Positions 19,382 through 27,258 of a stretch of DNA of 38,611 bases are shown here, piece by piece. The notes beneath the pieces are model-generated. The model saw only the letters and a list, made by a program, of their open reading frames with translations, searched no databases and was not told the DNA's origin. The position numbers and the translations under genes were made by a program. Positions within the stretch are counted from its first letter, which is position 1; each line of letters starts with the position of its first letter. Origin of the DNA: Parcubacteria group bacterium M6-OD1-3 (lineage in GTDB: Bacteria > Patescibacteriota > Minisyncoccia > Moranbacterales > UBA9337); contig LSNR01000010.1 in NCBI GenBank assembly GCA_003056165.1, forward strand, positions 1 through 38,611, written 5' to 3'.

Positions 19382-20656
19382 ATGAATTACAAAAAAACGA
19401 CTTTGAAAAACGGAGTAAGAATTATTACAGTGCCGATGAAAGGAACTGGCACAGCAACTATTATGATTTCAGTTGGTGTTGGTTCGCGTTATGAAAATAA
19501 AGAGGAGGCTGGGTTGTCACATTTTATTGAACATATGATGTTCAAAGGAACTAAGAAACGACCGATTCCGAGAAAAATTTATGAAGAACTAGATTCAATT
19601 GGCGGAATTTTTAACGCCTTTACCGGTAAATCTAGAACTGCCTATTATGCTAAGGCAGATGCTAAACACATTAATACAGCGATGGATGTACTTTTTGATA
19701 TGTTTCTTAATTCTAAAATGGAAATGAAAGAAATAAATCGTGAGAAAGGAACTATTTTGCAGGAGATGAGTATGTATGAAGATTTGCCAATGCAAAATGT
19801 AGAAGAAGTTTTTGAAGAGTTACTTTATAAAAGACAAAGATTAGGTAGAAAAATTATTGGAAATAAAAAAACAATTACAAATTTTAAAAGAAAAGATTTT
19901 GTGGATTACTTGAAGCGATTTTATTTAGCCAATAATACGGTTGTTTGCGTGGCTGGTAAAATTAACGAAAAAGATATAATAAAAAAAATAACAAAATACT
20001 TTTCTCAAGTCAAAAAAAATAAAAAATTGGAATTTGAAAGGGTGTTTGAGAAACAAAATGCGCCACAGGTGAATATTAAAAATAAAAAAACTGACCAGAC
20101 ACATTTAGTTTTGGGTGTGCGAGCTTATAAGAGCGACCACAAAGATAGACATGTCTTGAGTTTATTGGCTAGCATTCTTGGTGGAAATATGAGTAGTCGA
20201 CTTTTTATTCAAGTACGAGAGCGACAAGGTTTAGCTTATCATATAAGTACTAGTGTAGAAAGTTATCAGGATGTTGGTTATTTGGCGGTGAATGCTGGGG
20301 TGGAGCATAAGAATTTATTAAAAACAGTAGCGACAATTTTGCGAGAATTTAAAAAAATATCTTCGCAAAAAATAGATAATAAAGAATTACAAAAAACCAA
20401 GGATTACATTAAAGGTAAAATGATAATGAATATGGAAGCTTCTGATGCGGTTGCTGGTTATTTTGCGGGACAAGAAACTCTAGAAAATAAAATTGAAAAA
20501 CCGCAAGAAATTTTCAAAAAAATTGATGCAATTACATCCGAAGATATTTTGCGCGTAGCGAAGGATATTCTTGTGTCGGAAAAATTAAATCTGGCAGTAA
20601 TCGGTCCGCATGAAGGTGGTGAGAATAAATTGAAAAAAACATTGGAAGCATTATAG
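19382..20656 (+). CDS. M16 family zinc peptidase
   Basis: HFIEHMMFKGTKKRP (HxxEH), NAFTGKSRTAYYAK, C-terminal SRLFIQVRERQGLAYHI. Confidence 0.92.
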   Translation: MNYKKTTLKNGVRIITVPMKGTGTATIMISVGVGSRYENKEEAGLSHFIEHMMFKGTKKRPIPRKIYEELDSIGGIFNAFTGKSRTAYYAKADAKHINTAMDVLFDMFLNSKMEMKEINREKGTILQEMSMYEDLPMQNVEEVFEELLYKRQRLGRKIIGNKKTITNFKRKDFVDYLKRFYLANNTVVCVAGKINEKDIIKKITKYFSQVKKNKKLEFERVFEKQNAPQVNIKNKKTDQTHLVLGVRAYKSDHKDRHVLSLLASILGGNMSSRLFIQVRERQGLAYHISTSVESYQDVGYLAVNAGVEHKNLLKTVATILREFKKISSQKIDNKELQKTKDYIKGKMIMNMEASDAVAGYFAGQETLENKIEKPQEIFKKIDAITSEDILRVAKDILVSEKLNLAVIGPHEGGENKLKKTLEAL

Positions 20657-20714
20657 ATACTGAAGATATTATAGCACTTCACCTAGTTAAGGTGTCGATT
20701 CTTTTATTGAAGAT

Positions 20715-21197
20715 TTATAATAAAAAAAGTAAAATGATAGCGGTGAGGGAAATTAAAATATCGTTGCGGGCGTTGCGTAATGTCCACTCTCGTTCGGGAG
20801 CGTAACGAGGGTAACGATGTACCCAGGAATGAAAGTTGTAATATTTTTCTAAAAATTTCCAGCGAAATTTCCAATAGATAGAAGTAATAAAATCAGGAAT
20901 AATAGAAAAGAAAACACCGAGAATAATATTAAATGTGCTGGGCTTGTCTAAGCTATTATGAATGTGAAGAAAAAATAAAATAAGGCTAATTGCCAGGAAA
21001 CCAGTTAATAAATCTAAAACTACTTTCCATCCGGAATTTTTTACGGAAGTATTTTTACTAAAGACCTCCACATATTCTCCATGGCGAAGATGATCCATTG
21101 CATAATGAACAATAATAGATAATACTATTATTAGATAAGGGTTGTTTAAATTTTTACCGATAACGGCGCCAGCCAAGGCGTGAGTTGTTAAAATCAT
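20715..21197 (-). CDS. Membrane-bound metal-dependent hydrolase/phospholipase C-like small protein
   Basis: MILTTHALAGAVIGKNLNNPYLIIVLSIIVHYAMDHLRH with His/Asp metal-ligand-like pattern. Confidence 0.55.
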   Translation of the reverse strand: MILTTHALAGAVIGKNLNNPYLIIVLSIIVHYAMDHLRHGEYVEVFSKNTSVKNSGWKVVLDLLTGFLAISLILFFLHIHNSLDKPSTFNIILGVFFSIIPDFITSIYWKFRWKFLEKYYNFHSWVHRYPRYAPEREWTLRNARNDILISLTAIILLFLL

Positions 21198-21215
21198 AGG
21201 ATAGTTTTTTAGGTT

Positions 21216-21265
21216 GTAGATTCTTAGCCTTTTAGAACTCTAAAAGTTACCAGCTGAGAATCTAC
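21216..21265. repeat. Two-tier inverted repeat between divergent genes
   Basis: GTAGATTCTTAGC (21216-21228) pairs with GCTGAGAATCTAC (21253-21265), one G.T pair. Inner CTTTTAGA (21229-21236) pairs with TCTAAAAG (21239-21246). Confidence 0.75.
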
Positions 21266-21288
21266 ATGCTAACAATTTACAAGTTAAT

Positions 21289-21951
21289 ATGCTATACATC
21301 ATTGCTACTCCAATTGGAAATTTAAAAGATATTACTTTACGTGCTTTAGAAATTTTAAAAAGCGTGGATTTAATTGCGTGTGAGGACACAAGGGTAACAG
21401 CAAAACTCTTAAATGAATACAAAATCAAAAAACCACTTATATCTTATCATCAGCACAGCAAAGTTGGCAAGTTGGATAAAATAGTTGAAAAATTAAAAAT
21501 CGGAAAAAAGGTTGCCTTAGTGACAGATGCTGGAACGCCTGGTATTTCTGACCCTGGAAATATTTTGGTAGCGGAAGCGATAAAAAATGAAATTGAAGTA
21601 ATTGCAATTCCAGGAGTTTCGGCACTGGCAACAATTGTCAGTGTGGCGGGAATTGATATGCAAAGATTTATATTTTTAGGATTTCCTCCACATAAAAAAG
21701 GGCGTCAGACATTTTTTGAAAATATTTTAAAAAGTAAAATGCCGGTAATTTATTATGATAGCGTGCATCGTGTTTTGAAAAACTTAAAATTATTGCAAGA
21801 GTTGGGAGGTAATGATAAACAAATAATTATGGGAAGAGAATTAACTAAAATGTATGAAGAAATTATTCGCGGAAATACTGAAGATATTTTAAAATATTTT
21901 GCAGATAATACAGATAAAATGAAGGGAGAATTCGTAGTGATATTGAAATAG
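21289..21951 (+). CDS. rsmI: 16S rRNA (cytidine-2'-O)-methyltransferase
   Basis: MLYIIATPIGNLKDITLRALEILKSVDLIACEDTRVTAKLL...SYHQH...DAGTPGISDPG. Confidence 0.95.
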   Translation: MLYIIATPIGNLKDITLRALEILKSVDLIACEDTRVTAKLLNEYKIKKPLISYHQHSKVGKLDKIVEKLKIGKKVALVTDAGTPGISDPGNILVAEAIKNEIEVIAIPGVSALATIVSVAGIDMQRFIFLGFPPHKKGRQTFFENILKSKMPVIYYDSVHRVLKNLKLLQELGGNDKQIIMGRELTKMYEEIIRGNTEDILKYFADNTDKMKGEFVVILK

Positions 21952-21966
21952 TTTCGTAAAAATACT

Positions 21967-22965
21967 ATGAAAAATAAGAATATAACCCTAGATGAGGGTG
22001 GAGGTGGTTTTAAATCGGCGGAGATTGTTAAAGATATTCGGCGGATTTTGAAATTTACTGGTCAGTGGAAAAATTGTGGGGATGACGCAGCCTTGTTTAA
22101 TTTAGGAAGCGGGCAAAAATTGGTTTTTACCACCGACGCTTTTATTGTTGACCCGTTATTTTTTGCCGGTGGAGATATTGGAAAAATTGCGATGTGTGGA
22201 ACGATTAACGATTTGGTGGTAATGGGTGCTAAACCGATTGGAATTTCTTTGAGCATTGTAATGGAAGAAGGATTTCCCAAAAAAGATTTTGAGGAAATCT
22301 TAAAATCAATCAATAAAATTTCTTTGCAAACGAAGGTGCCGATTGTAACCGGGGATACCAAAGTAACGGAAAAAGGCAAAATTGATAAAATTGAAATTAC
22401 CACCGCCGGGGTTGGCTTGGTGAAAAATGATGGAGTGATAAAAAATAACGGTATTAAAAATGGTGATTACATCGTTGCCTCTGGAGATTTAGGTGAACAT
22501 GCCATTACTCTTTTAGCAAAAAGATTTAATTATCAAACAAAAATTAAAAGTGATTGTCGACCGTTGATTGAAGAATTAAAAAAGACACGGAAATACTTGA
22601 ATGCTTGCAAGGATCCAACTCGTGGTGGTTTAGCGGCTAATTTGGTGGAAATGGCGGAAAAGTCGGGAGTTAAAATTATTTTGGATGAGAAAACTTTACC
22701 TTATAAAAAAGAAACAAAAGCAGTCGCGGAACTTTTAGGAATTGATATTTTTTCTTTGGCTTCGGAAGGCAGATTTATTGCATCGGTTTCGCCAAAAAAT
22801 GTTGATAAAGTTTTAAAAATTTTGCAAAAATTTAATGAAGAAGCAAAAATAATTGGTCGTGCTCAAAAAAACAAAAAAGAAAATGGCGTGTATTTAAAAA
22901 CAGAATTAGGCTCATTACGAAAAATCGAAATGCCTAAGGGGAAATTGATACCGAGGATTTGTTGA
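21967..22965 (+). CDS. hypE: [NiFe]-hydrogenase maturation protein HypE
   Basis: GDDAALF, TTDAFIVDPLFFAGGDIGKIAMCGTINDLVVMGAKP, DPTRGGLAANLVE; ends with the HypE-type PRIC C-terminal Cys. Confidence 0.95.
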   Translation: MKNKNITLDEGGGGFKSAEIVKDIRRILKFTGQWKNCGDDAALFNLGSGQKLVFTTDAFIVDPLFFAGGDIGKIAMCGTINDLVVMGAKPIGISLSIVMEEGFPKKDFEEILKSINKISLQTKVPIVTGDTKVTEKGKIDKIEITTAGVGLVKNDGVIKNNGIKNGDYIVASGDLGEHAITLLAKRFNYQTKIKSDCRPLIEELKKTRKYLNACKDPTRGGLAANLVEMAEKSGVKIILDEKTLPYKKETKAVAELLGIDIFSLASEGRFIASVSPKNVDKVLKILQKFNEEAKIIGRAQKNKKENGVYLKTELGSLRKIEMPKGKLIPRIC

Positions 22966-23063
22966 CAAAGGGTTGTTTTATGAGTAGTTTGGAGGTAGCT
23001 ATTTTACAAAAACAAAATCATGTGTTTAAAGTGCCATTAATTAAGTCAAAAGGAGGGGGAGTA

Positions 23064-23291
23064 ATGGATTATTATGATTTAGCTTGGATAGGAATAGGTA
23101 GAGGCTTCGCTGCAATATTATTCTTAGGAATAGTGTTGTATCTTATCGGTAGTGTCCGTAGTTTTTTCCGAAACCCGCGATGTCCAAATTGCGGTTCGCG
23201 AAAACAATATGATGGCATTGTTGCTGACAGGAAGCCAGCAGAATATTGTTGCGGGCAATGTGGTTATTGGTATGATAAGGCAAAATTATAA
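23064..23291 (+). CDS. Small membrane protein with C4 zinc-ribbon
   Basis: Strong SD (aaaaggaggggg) before ATG at 23064; one TM; CPNCGSRKQYD...CCGQCGYW. Confidence 0.65.
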   Translation: MDYYDLAWIGIGRGFAAILFLGIVLYLIGSVRSFFRNPRCPNCGSRKQYDGIVADRKPAEYCCGQCGYWYDKAKL

Positions 23292-23306
23292 ATTTCAGGA
23301 GGAAGT

Positions 23307-23609
23307 ATGAAAACTTTTTTCGGTAGAATTTGGGAATTTTGTTGGCATCTTGTTTTTTGGCTTCTGAGAGTGATTTTAAATAAATGGAGCATAAGAAACA
23401 AGGTTGTGATTATTGTTGTTAGCGTTGTTTGCATGGTAATGACAATAGCTGGGGTAATATTTATTGTTGATATTATGGACTTAATTACGGGGCGACAAAG
23501 CGATTGGTGGGGAAAAATTAAGTTCGGTACAGCCGTCTATTTAATGGTTGGTATAATTGCCAACGGAGCATCAATAAATGCTTGGGGAGAAAAAGCCAGA
23601 TTTCTATAA
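23307..23609 (+). CDS. Small hypothetical membrane protein
   Basis: Strong SD (caggagga) before ATG; two TM segments; ends just before a terminator. Confidence 0.65.
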   Translation: MKTFFGRIWEFCWHLVFWLLRVILNKWSIRNKVVIIVVSVVCMVMTIAGVIFIVDIMDLITGRQSDWWGKIKFGTAVYLMVGIIANGASINAWGEKARFL

Positions 23610-23630
23610 AATATATAACAGATTTATTTT

Positions 23631-23667
23631 AGCGGTTTGATTTGTTAAATTTCAAACCGCTTTTTTA
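23631..23667 (+). terminator. Intrinsic terminator
   Basis: AGCGGTTTGA-tttgttaaatt-TCAAACCGCT followed by TTTTT. Confidence 0.85.
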
Positions 23668-23699
23668 TTTGATAAACTGTAATGAAAAATAAAGGAATT

Positions 23700-23735
23700 A
23701 TGTGTATCTTTAAAGATATCTTTAAAGATACACAT
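23700..23735. repeat. Perfect 36-bp palindrome downstream of the hypF-like gene
   Basis: ATGTGTATCTTTAAAGATATCTTTAAAGATACACAT is fully self-complementary; contains two overlapping TATCTTTAAAGATA palindromes; T-rich on the + side. Confidence 0.9.
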
Positions 23736-23738
23736 TTT

Positions 23739-25076
23739 TTAAGAATTTAAATAATAAATAATTTGTCCAACGGAAAGTCCGGTGTCTCCTAAAGGGATGC
23801 TGGACCTTTTATTTGCCAAAATATTTTTGGATTGAAAATAATTGTAAATAATTTTATTATTAGAAATTCCGCCAGATAAAATAATCTTAGATGTTTCACA
23901 TTTCATATTCTCCGTCACGGCGGACCCTAGGCATATTTTATGCCTTTTAATTATTTCGTGTAACCCTTGAGCGATATAAAGTTGAGCGGTGGCGGCGATG
24001 CGATGCTTGTCGCGGTGAAGATTTTTTATAAGATATTCAAAGAGATGACTGGTATTTAATAGGAACCTTGAATCAATATTTAGGTTTTCATTTTTGTGAA
24101 AAATTACTTCCCGAGGTCGCACCTCTTCCGTCGAGAATTTTTCTATCGAAAATTCTCTCCTCCTCGAGGAACGACCTCTGTCCGTAATTTTGCTAATTTT
24201 TGGTTTTAAATCTGAATAGGGTTTAGCGGAATTTTTTTCTAATAAATCAGTGGCTTGATGTTTGTATGCTCTTTCATTTTTGGCAAAATCTAACAAAACA
24301 GAAACGGCGTCCAGAATTCTGCCGGTGCTGGAAGTTTCTTGGCAATTAAAATTTTGTTGCAGTTGATTATATAAAAGTTCAAACTGATTTCGGGAATAAT
24401 ATTTTTTAACAAAATGATAGGCTAAATTTTTTCCAAAATTATTTTTTGTTAGATTTTTTGTAATGCAGATTTGTTTATTAAGATTGTCTGAATTTATTTT
24501 TGATAGAATGCTAATTAACATTCGTGCCGGTTCGCGAATTGCCAAATCCCCGCCAATCATTATTTGGTTTTCCAAACGACCAATTCGTTCAATTCGCAAT
24601 TTTTGAGTTGCATTTTGTATATAAAAAACTTCACCGCCCCAAATTTTTTCGTCTGTCCCGTAGCCGGTGCCATCAAGGGCGACGCCATAGGTATCACCTA
24701 TTTCTTTTCCTTTTAAAATTTCCGTTTCCAAAATCTGAGAAAAAATATGAGCGTGGTGATGTTGAATTTGGATATGTTTGGCATTAAATTTTGTTGCCAA
24801 TTCTTTGCCCCAAAGAGTAGTCTTCATTTCTGGATGCAAGTCTGTCAAAATGATAGTTGGTTTGATTCCTCTTGTGGAGGCCTTGCCTCCATAAAATGTA
24901 ACTGTGCTTAGAATTGATTTTTGAAATTTGCGGAAATTATTTTCATTTAATAAATCACCGAAATTTTCTGAATAATAGATTTTTCCGTTTTTGTAAATGG
25001 AAAAATTACCAGCTGATTCAGCGCCAAGAGCTAAAATTATATCGGAATTGTTAGTTTGAATAGAAATCTTTTTCAT
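23739..25076 (-). CDS. hypF: HypF-like carbamoyltransferase, Kae1-like domain only
   Basis: LALGAESAGNFSIYKNGKIYYSENFGDL, TDLHPE, QHHHAHI, GVALDGTGYGTDEKIWGGE, GGDLAIREPARML, SSTGRILDAVSVLL, KIILSGGISNN, GDTGLSVGQ. No acylphosphatase, zinc-finger or YrdC domain in the ORF. Confidence 0.88.
   Translation of the reverse strand: MKKISIQTNNSDIILALGAESAGNFSIYKNGKIYYSENFGDLLNENNFRKFQKSILSTVTFYGGKASTRGIKPTIILTDLHPEMKTTLWGKELATKFNAKHIQIQHHHAHIFSQILETEILKGKEIGDTYGVALDGTGYGTDEKIWGGEVFYIQNATQKLRIERIGRLENQIMIGGDLAIREPARMLISILSKINSDNLNKQICITKNLTKNNFGKNLAYHFVKKYYSRNQFELLYNQLQQNFNCQETSSTGRILDAVSVLLDFAKNERAYKHQATDLLEKNSAKPYSDLKPKISKITDRGRSSRRREFSIEKFSTEEVRPREVIFHKNENLNIDSRFLLNTSHLFEYLIKNLHRDKHRIAATAQLYIAQGLHEIIKRHKICLGSAVTENMKCETSKIILSGGISNNKIIYNYFQSKNILANKRSSIPLGDTGLSVGQIIYYLNS
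23911..23944. repeat. GC-rich hairpin segment inside the hypF-like CDS (insertion C)
   Basis: GGCATA-ttt-TATGCC (23930-23944) beside CCGTCACGG/TCCG...CGGA; 16/22 GC at 23911-23932 in AT-rich context. Confidence 0.55.
24113..24178. repeat. GC-rich nested palindromic segment inside the hypF-like CDS (insertion A)
   Basis: Outer GAGGTCG (24113-24119)/CGACCTC (24172-24178); inner GAGAATTTT (24133-24141)/AAAATTCTC (24149-24157); encodes TDRGRSSRRREFSIEKFSTEEVRPRE in frame. Confidence 0.8.
24872..24894. repeat. Hairpin segment inside the hypF-like CDS (insertion B)
   Basis: TTGTGGAGGC-ctt-GCCTCCATAA, 10-bp stem with one G.T pair; encodes FYGGKASTR. Confidence 0.65.
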
Positions 25077-25134
25077 GCTATTATTATATCAGAGTTTAGA
25101 AGTTTTGTATTATAAAATAATTATATTGAGGAAA

Positions 25135-25932
25135 ATGATAAAGCAAGAAAAAAAAATAAATAAAAAGAGTAAGCCAAAAATTGCGATTGTTAGTTTGACT
25201 TCTTGCGAGGGTTGCCAGTTTGCTCTTTTGGATTTGGGAGAAAAATTTTTGGATTTAATGGGGAAAGTAGAAATGGTTGATTTTCGTTTACTGGAAGATG
25301 AGGATGATCCGGGTGATAAATTGGACATTGGGATTATTGAGGGAAATCCGATGACAAAGGAAAATGAAAAAACATTAAAAGAATTACGAAAAAGAAGTAA
25401 AATCTTGGTGGTATTAGGAAATTGTGCGGCGATGGGTGGCATACCAGAAATAAAAAATTATCAAGAAGGAAAAAATACTATTAAATATGTTTATAAATAT
25501 ATTCAAGGAATTCAAAATCCAGAAATAAAAGAGGTGGATAACTTTGTAAAAGTTGATTTTGTTTTTCCTGGTTGTCCGATAACTGGGGAAGAATTTCTAA
25601 AATATTTTCCAATATTGTTAGAGGTAGCTAAGACAGAAGATTTTAGTAAAATTCCTGAAATTGCAGACCAGCCCGTTTGTGTAGAATGCAAAGCAAAAGG
25701 AAATAAATGTTTGCTATTGGAAGGTAAGCCGTGTTTTGGTCCGATGATTTTAGGTGGTTGTGATGCAGTATGTCCGACGGCAAGAATGGGTTGTCAGGGC
25801 TGTCGTGGTTTGCGACCAAAAGGAAATGTAAAAGCGATGCGAGCAACTTTAAAAAAAATGATGACAGATGAGGAGTTTGAAAATGTGACGGAAATATTCG
25901 GTTTGAGAGATGATATAGAAGAGAGAAAATAA
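25135..25932 (+). CDS. [NiFe]-hydrogenase small subunit (group 3-like)
   Basis: LTSCEGCQFALLDLGE, LGNCAAMGGIP, FPGCPITGEEF, CVECKAKGNKCLLLEGKPCFGPMILGGCDAVCPTARMGCQGCRG. ATG 25135 preferred over 25075. Confidence 0.92.
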   Translation: MIKQEKKINKKSKPKIAIVSLTSCEGCQFALLDLGEKFLDLMGKVEMVDFRLLEDEDDPGDKLDIGIIEGNPMTKENEKTLKELRKRSKILVVLGNCAAMGGIPEIKNYQEGKNTIKYVYKYIQGIQNPEIKEVDNFVKVDFVFPGCPITGEEFLKYFPILLEVAKTEDFSKIPEIADQPVCVECKAKGNKCLLLEGKPCFGPMILGGCDAVCPTARMGCQGCRGLRPKGNVKAMRATLKKMMTDEEFENVTEIFGLRDDIEERK

Positions 25933-25974
25933 TAGTCTTAAATATCATAATATAAAACTTAAATTAGGTAAACT

Positions 25975-27237
25975 ATGCAAATAAAAATAAATCATATAAA
26001 TAAAATGGAGGGGCATGCTGGATTTATGGCAAGTGTTCTTAATGGTGATGTAAAATCGGCGAAATTGGAAGTTAAGGAAGGCATTCGTTTGATTGAAGGA
26101 ATTTTAATTGGACGGCATTATAAAGATATGCCAATTATTGCACAAAGAATTTGCGGAATTTGTCCCGTGGTGCATAATTTGACATCTATTAAGGCGATTG
26201 AAAAAGCGATGGGTGTAGAAGTTACGGAAGAAACCGTACAATTGCGGAAGCTTTTGGAATACGGACAAATTATTCATTCTCACGCGTTACATTTGTTTTT
26301 CTTGTCGTTGGCGGATTTCTTAGATATGGACAATGACTTAAAAATGGTTAAAAAATATCCAAAAGAAACAAAAATGGCAGTACAAATTAGAGAATATGGA
26401 ATGGAAATTGTAAAAATTATTGGCGGTAGAGTTATTCATCCATTGACTGATGAAGTTGGTGGATTTAAAAAAATTCCGACATCTGAAGAAATTCAAAAAT
26501 TAATCATACAAGGAGAAAAAACTTTAACAACGGCAATAAAGTTAGGAAAATTCTTTGAGAAGATAAAGATTCCGGAATTTGAAAGAGAAACGGAATATAT
26601 TTCTTTAGGTAAAGACGGAGAATATGCAATTTATGATGGAGATGTCACATCTAATAGAGGTTTGCATATTCCAGTTAATAAATTTGAAAAAAATTTTGAG
26701 GAGCTACAACGACCGAGAGAGATTGTTAAGCGAGTAAAATCTGATGGAAAAACCAGTTATTTGGTAGGAGCTATTGCACGGATAAACAATCAATCAGAAA
26801 AACTTTCTCCTCAAGCAGAAAAATATTTTAAGTCGTTGGGATATAAAATGCCAGACTATAATCCTTTTCACAATATCTTATATCAAATGGTGGAAGTAAT
26901 TCATTTCATTGAAGAATCTTTAAAATTATTGAAACTCGTTGGACATAGTTCGCTGGAAAATGCTTTAACTGGAGAATATAAAGTTAGAGCAGGAACAGCT
27001 TCAGCAGCAGTAGAGGCGCCACGCGGAACACTTTATTATTATGTTGATATAGATGAAAATGGGTATATAAAAGATGCAAATATTATTACACCAACAGCCC
27101 AAACTCTTTCTAATTTAGAAGATGATATTAAAGAATATTTGCCATTAGTAATGGATTGCACCAAGAAAGAGCGAACACAAAAATTACGAGGATTTATCAG
27201 AGCTTATGACCCCTGCATTTCGTGTGCCGTACATTAA
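25975..27237 (+). CDS. [NiFe]-hydrogenase large (catalytic) subunit (group 3-like)
   Basis: L1 motif RICGICPVVH and C-terminal L2 motif DPCISCAVH, immediately followed by TAA. Confidence 0.95.
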   Translation: MQIKINHINKMEGHAGFMASVLNGDVKSAKLEVKEGIRLIEGILIGRHYKDMPIIAQRICGICPVVHNLTSIKAIEKAMGVEVTEETVQLRKLLEYGQIIHSHALHLFFLSLADFLDMDNDLKMVKKYPKETKMAVQIREYGMEIVKIIGGRVIHPLTDEVGGFKKIPTSEEIQKLIIQGEKTLTTAIKLGKFFEKIKIPEFERETEYISLGKDGEYAIYDGDVTSNRGLHIPVNKFEKNFEELQRPREIVKRVKSDGKTSYLVGAIARINNQSEKLSPQAEKYFKSLGYKMPDYNPFHNILYQMVEVIHFIEESLKLLKLVGHSSLENALTGEYKVRAGTASAAVEAPRGTLYYYVDIDENGYIKDANIITPTAQTLSNLEDDIKEYLPLVMDCTKKERTQKLRGFIRAYDPCISCAVH

Positions 27238-27258
27238 TTCATAAATCGTATAAAACAT

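Noticed and set aside
24524-24787. 87-aa plus-strand ORF opposite the hypF-like gene
   Set aside because: Antisense to conserved HypF motifs (GGDLAIREP, GVALDGTGYGT); product has no recognisable domain.
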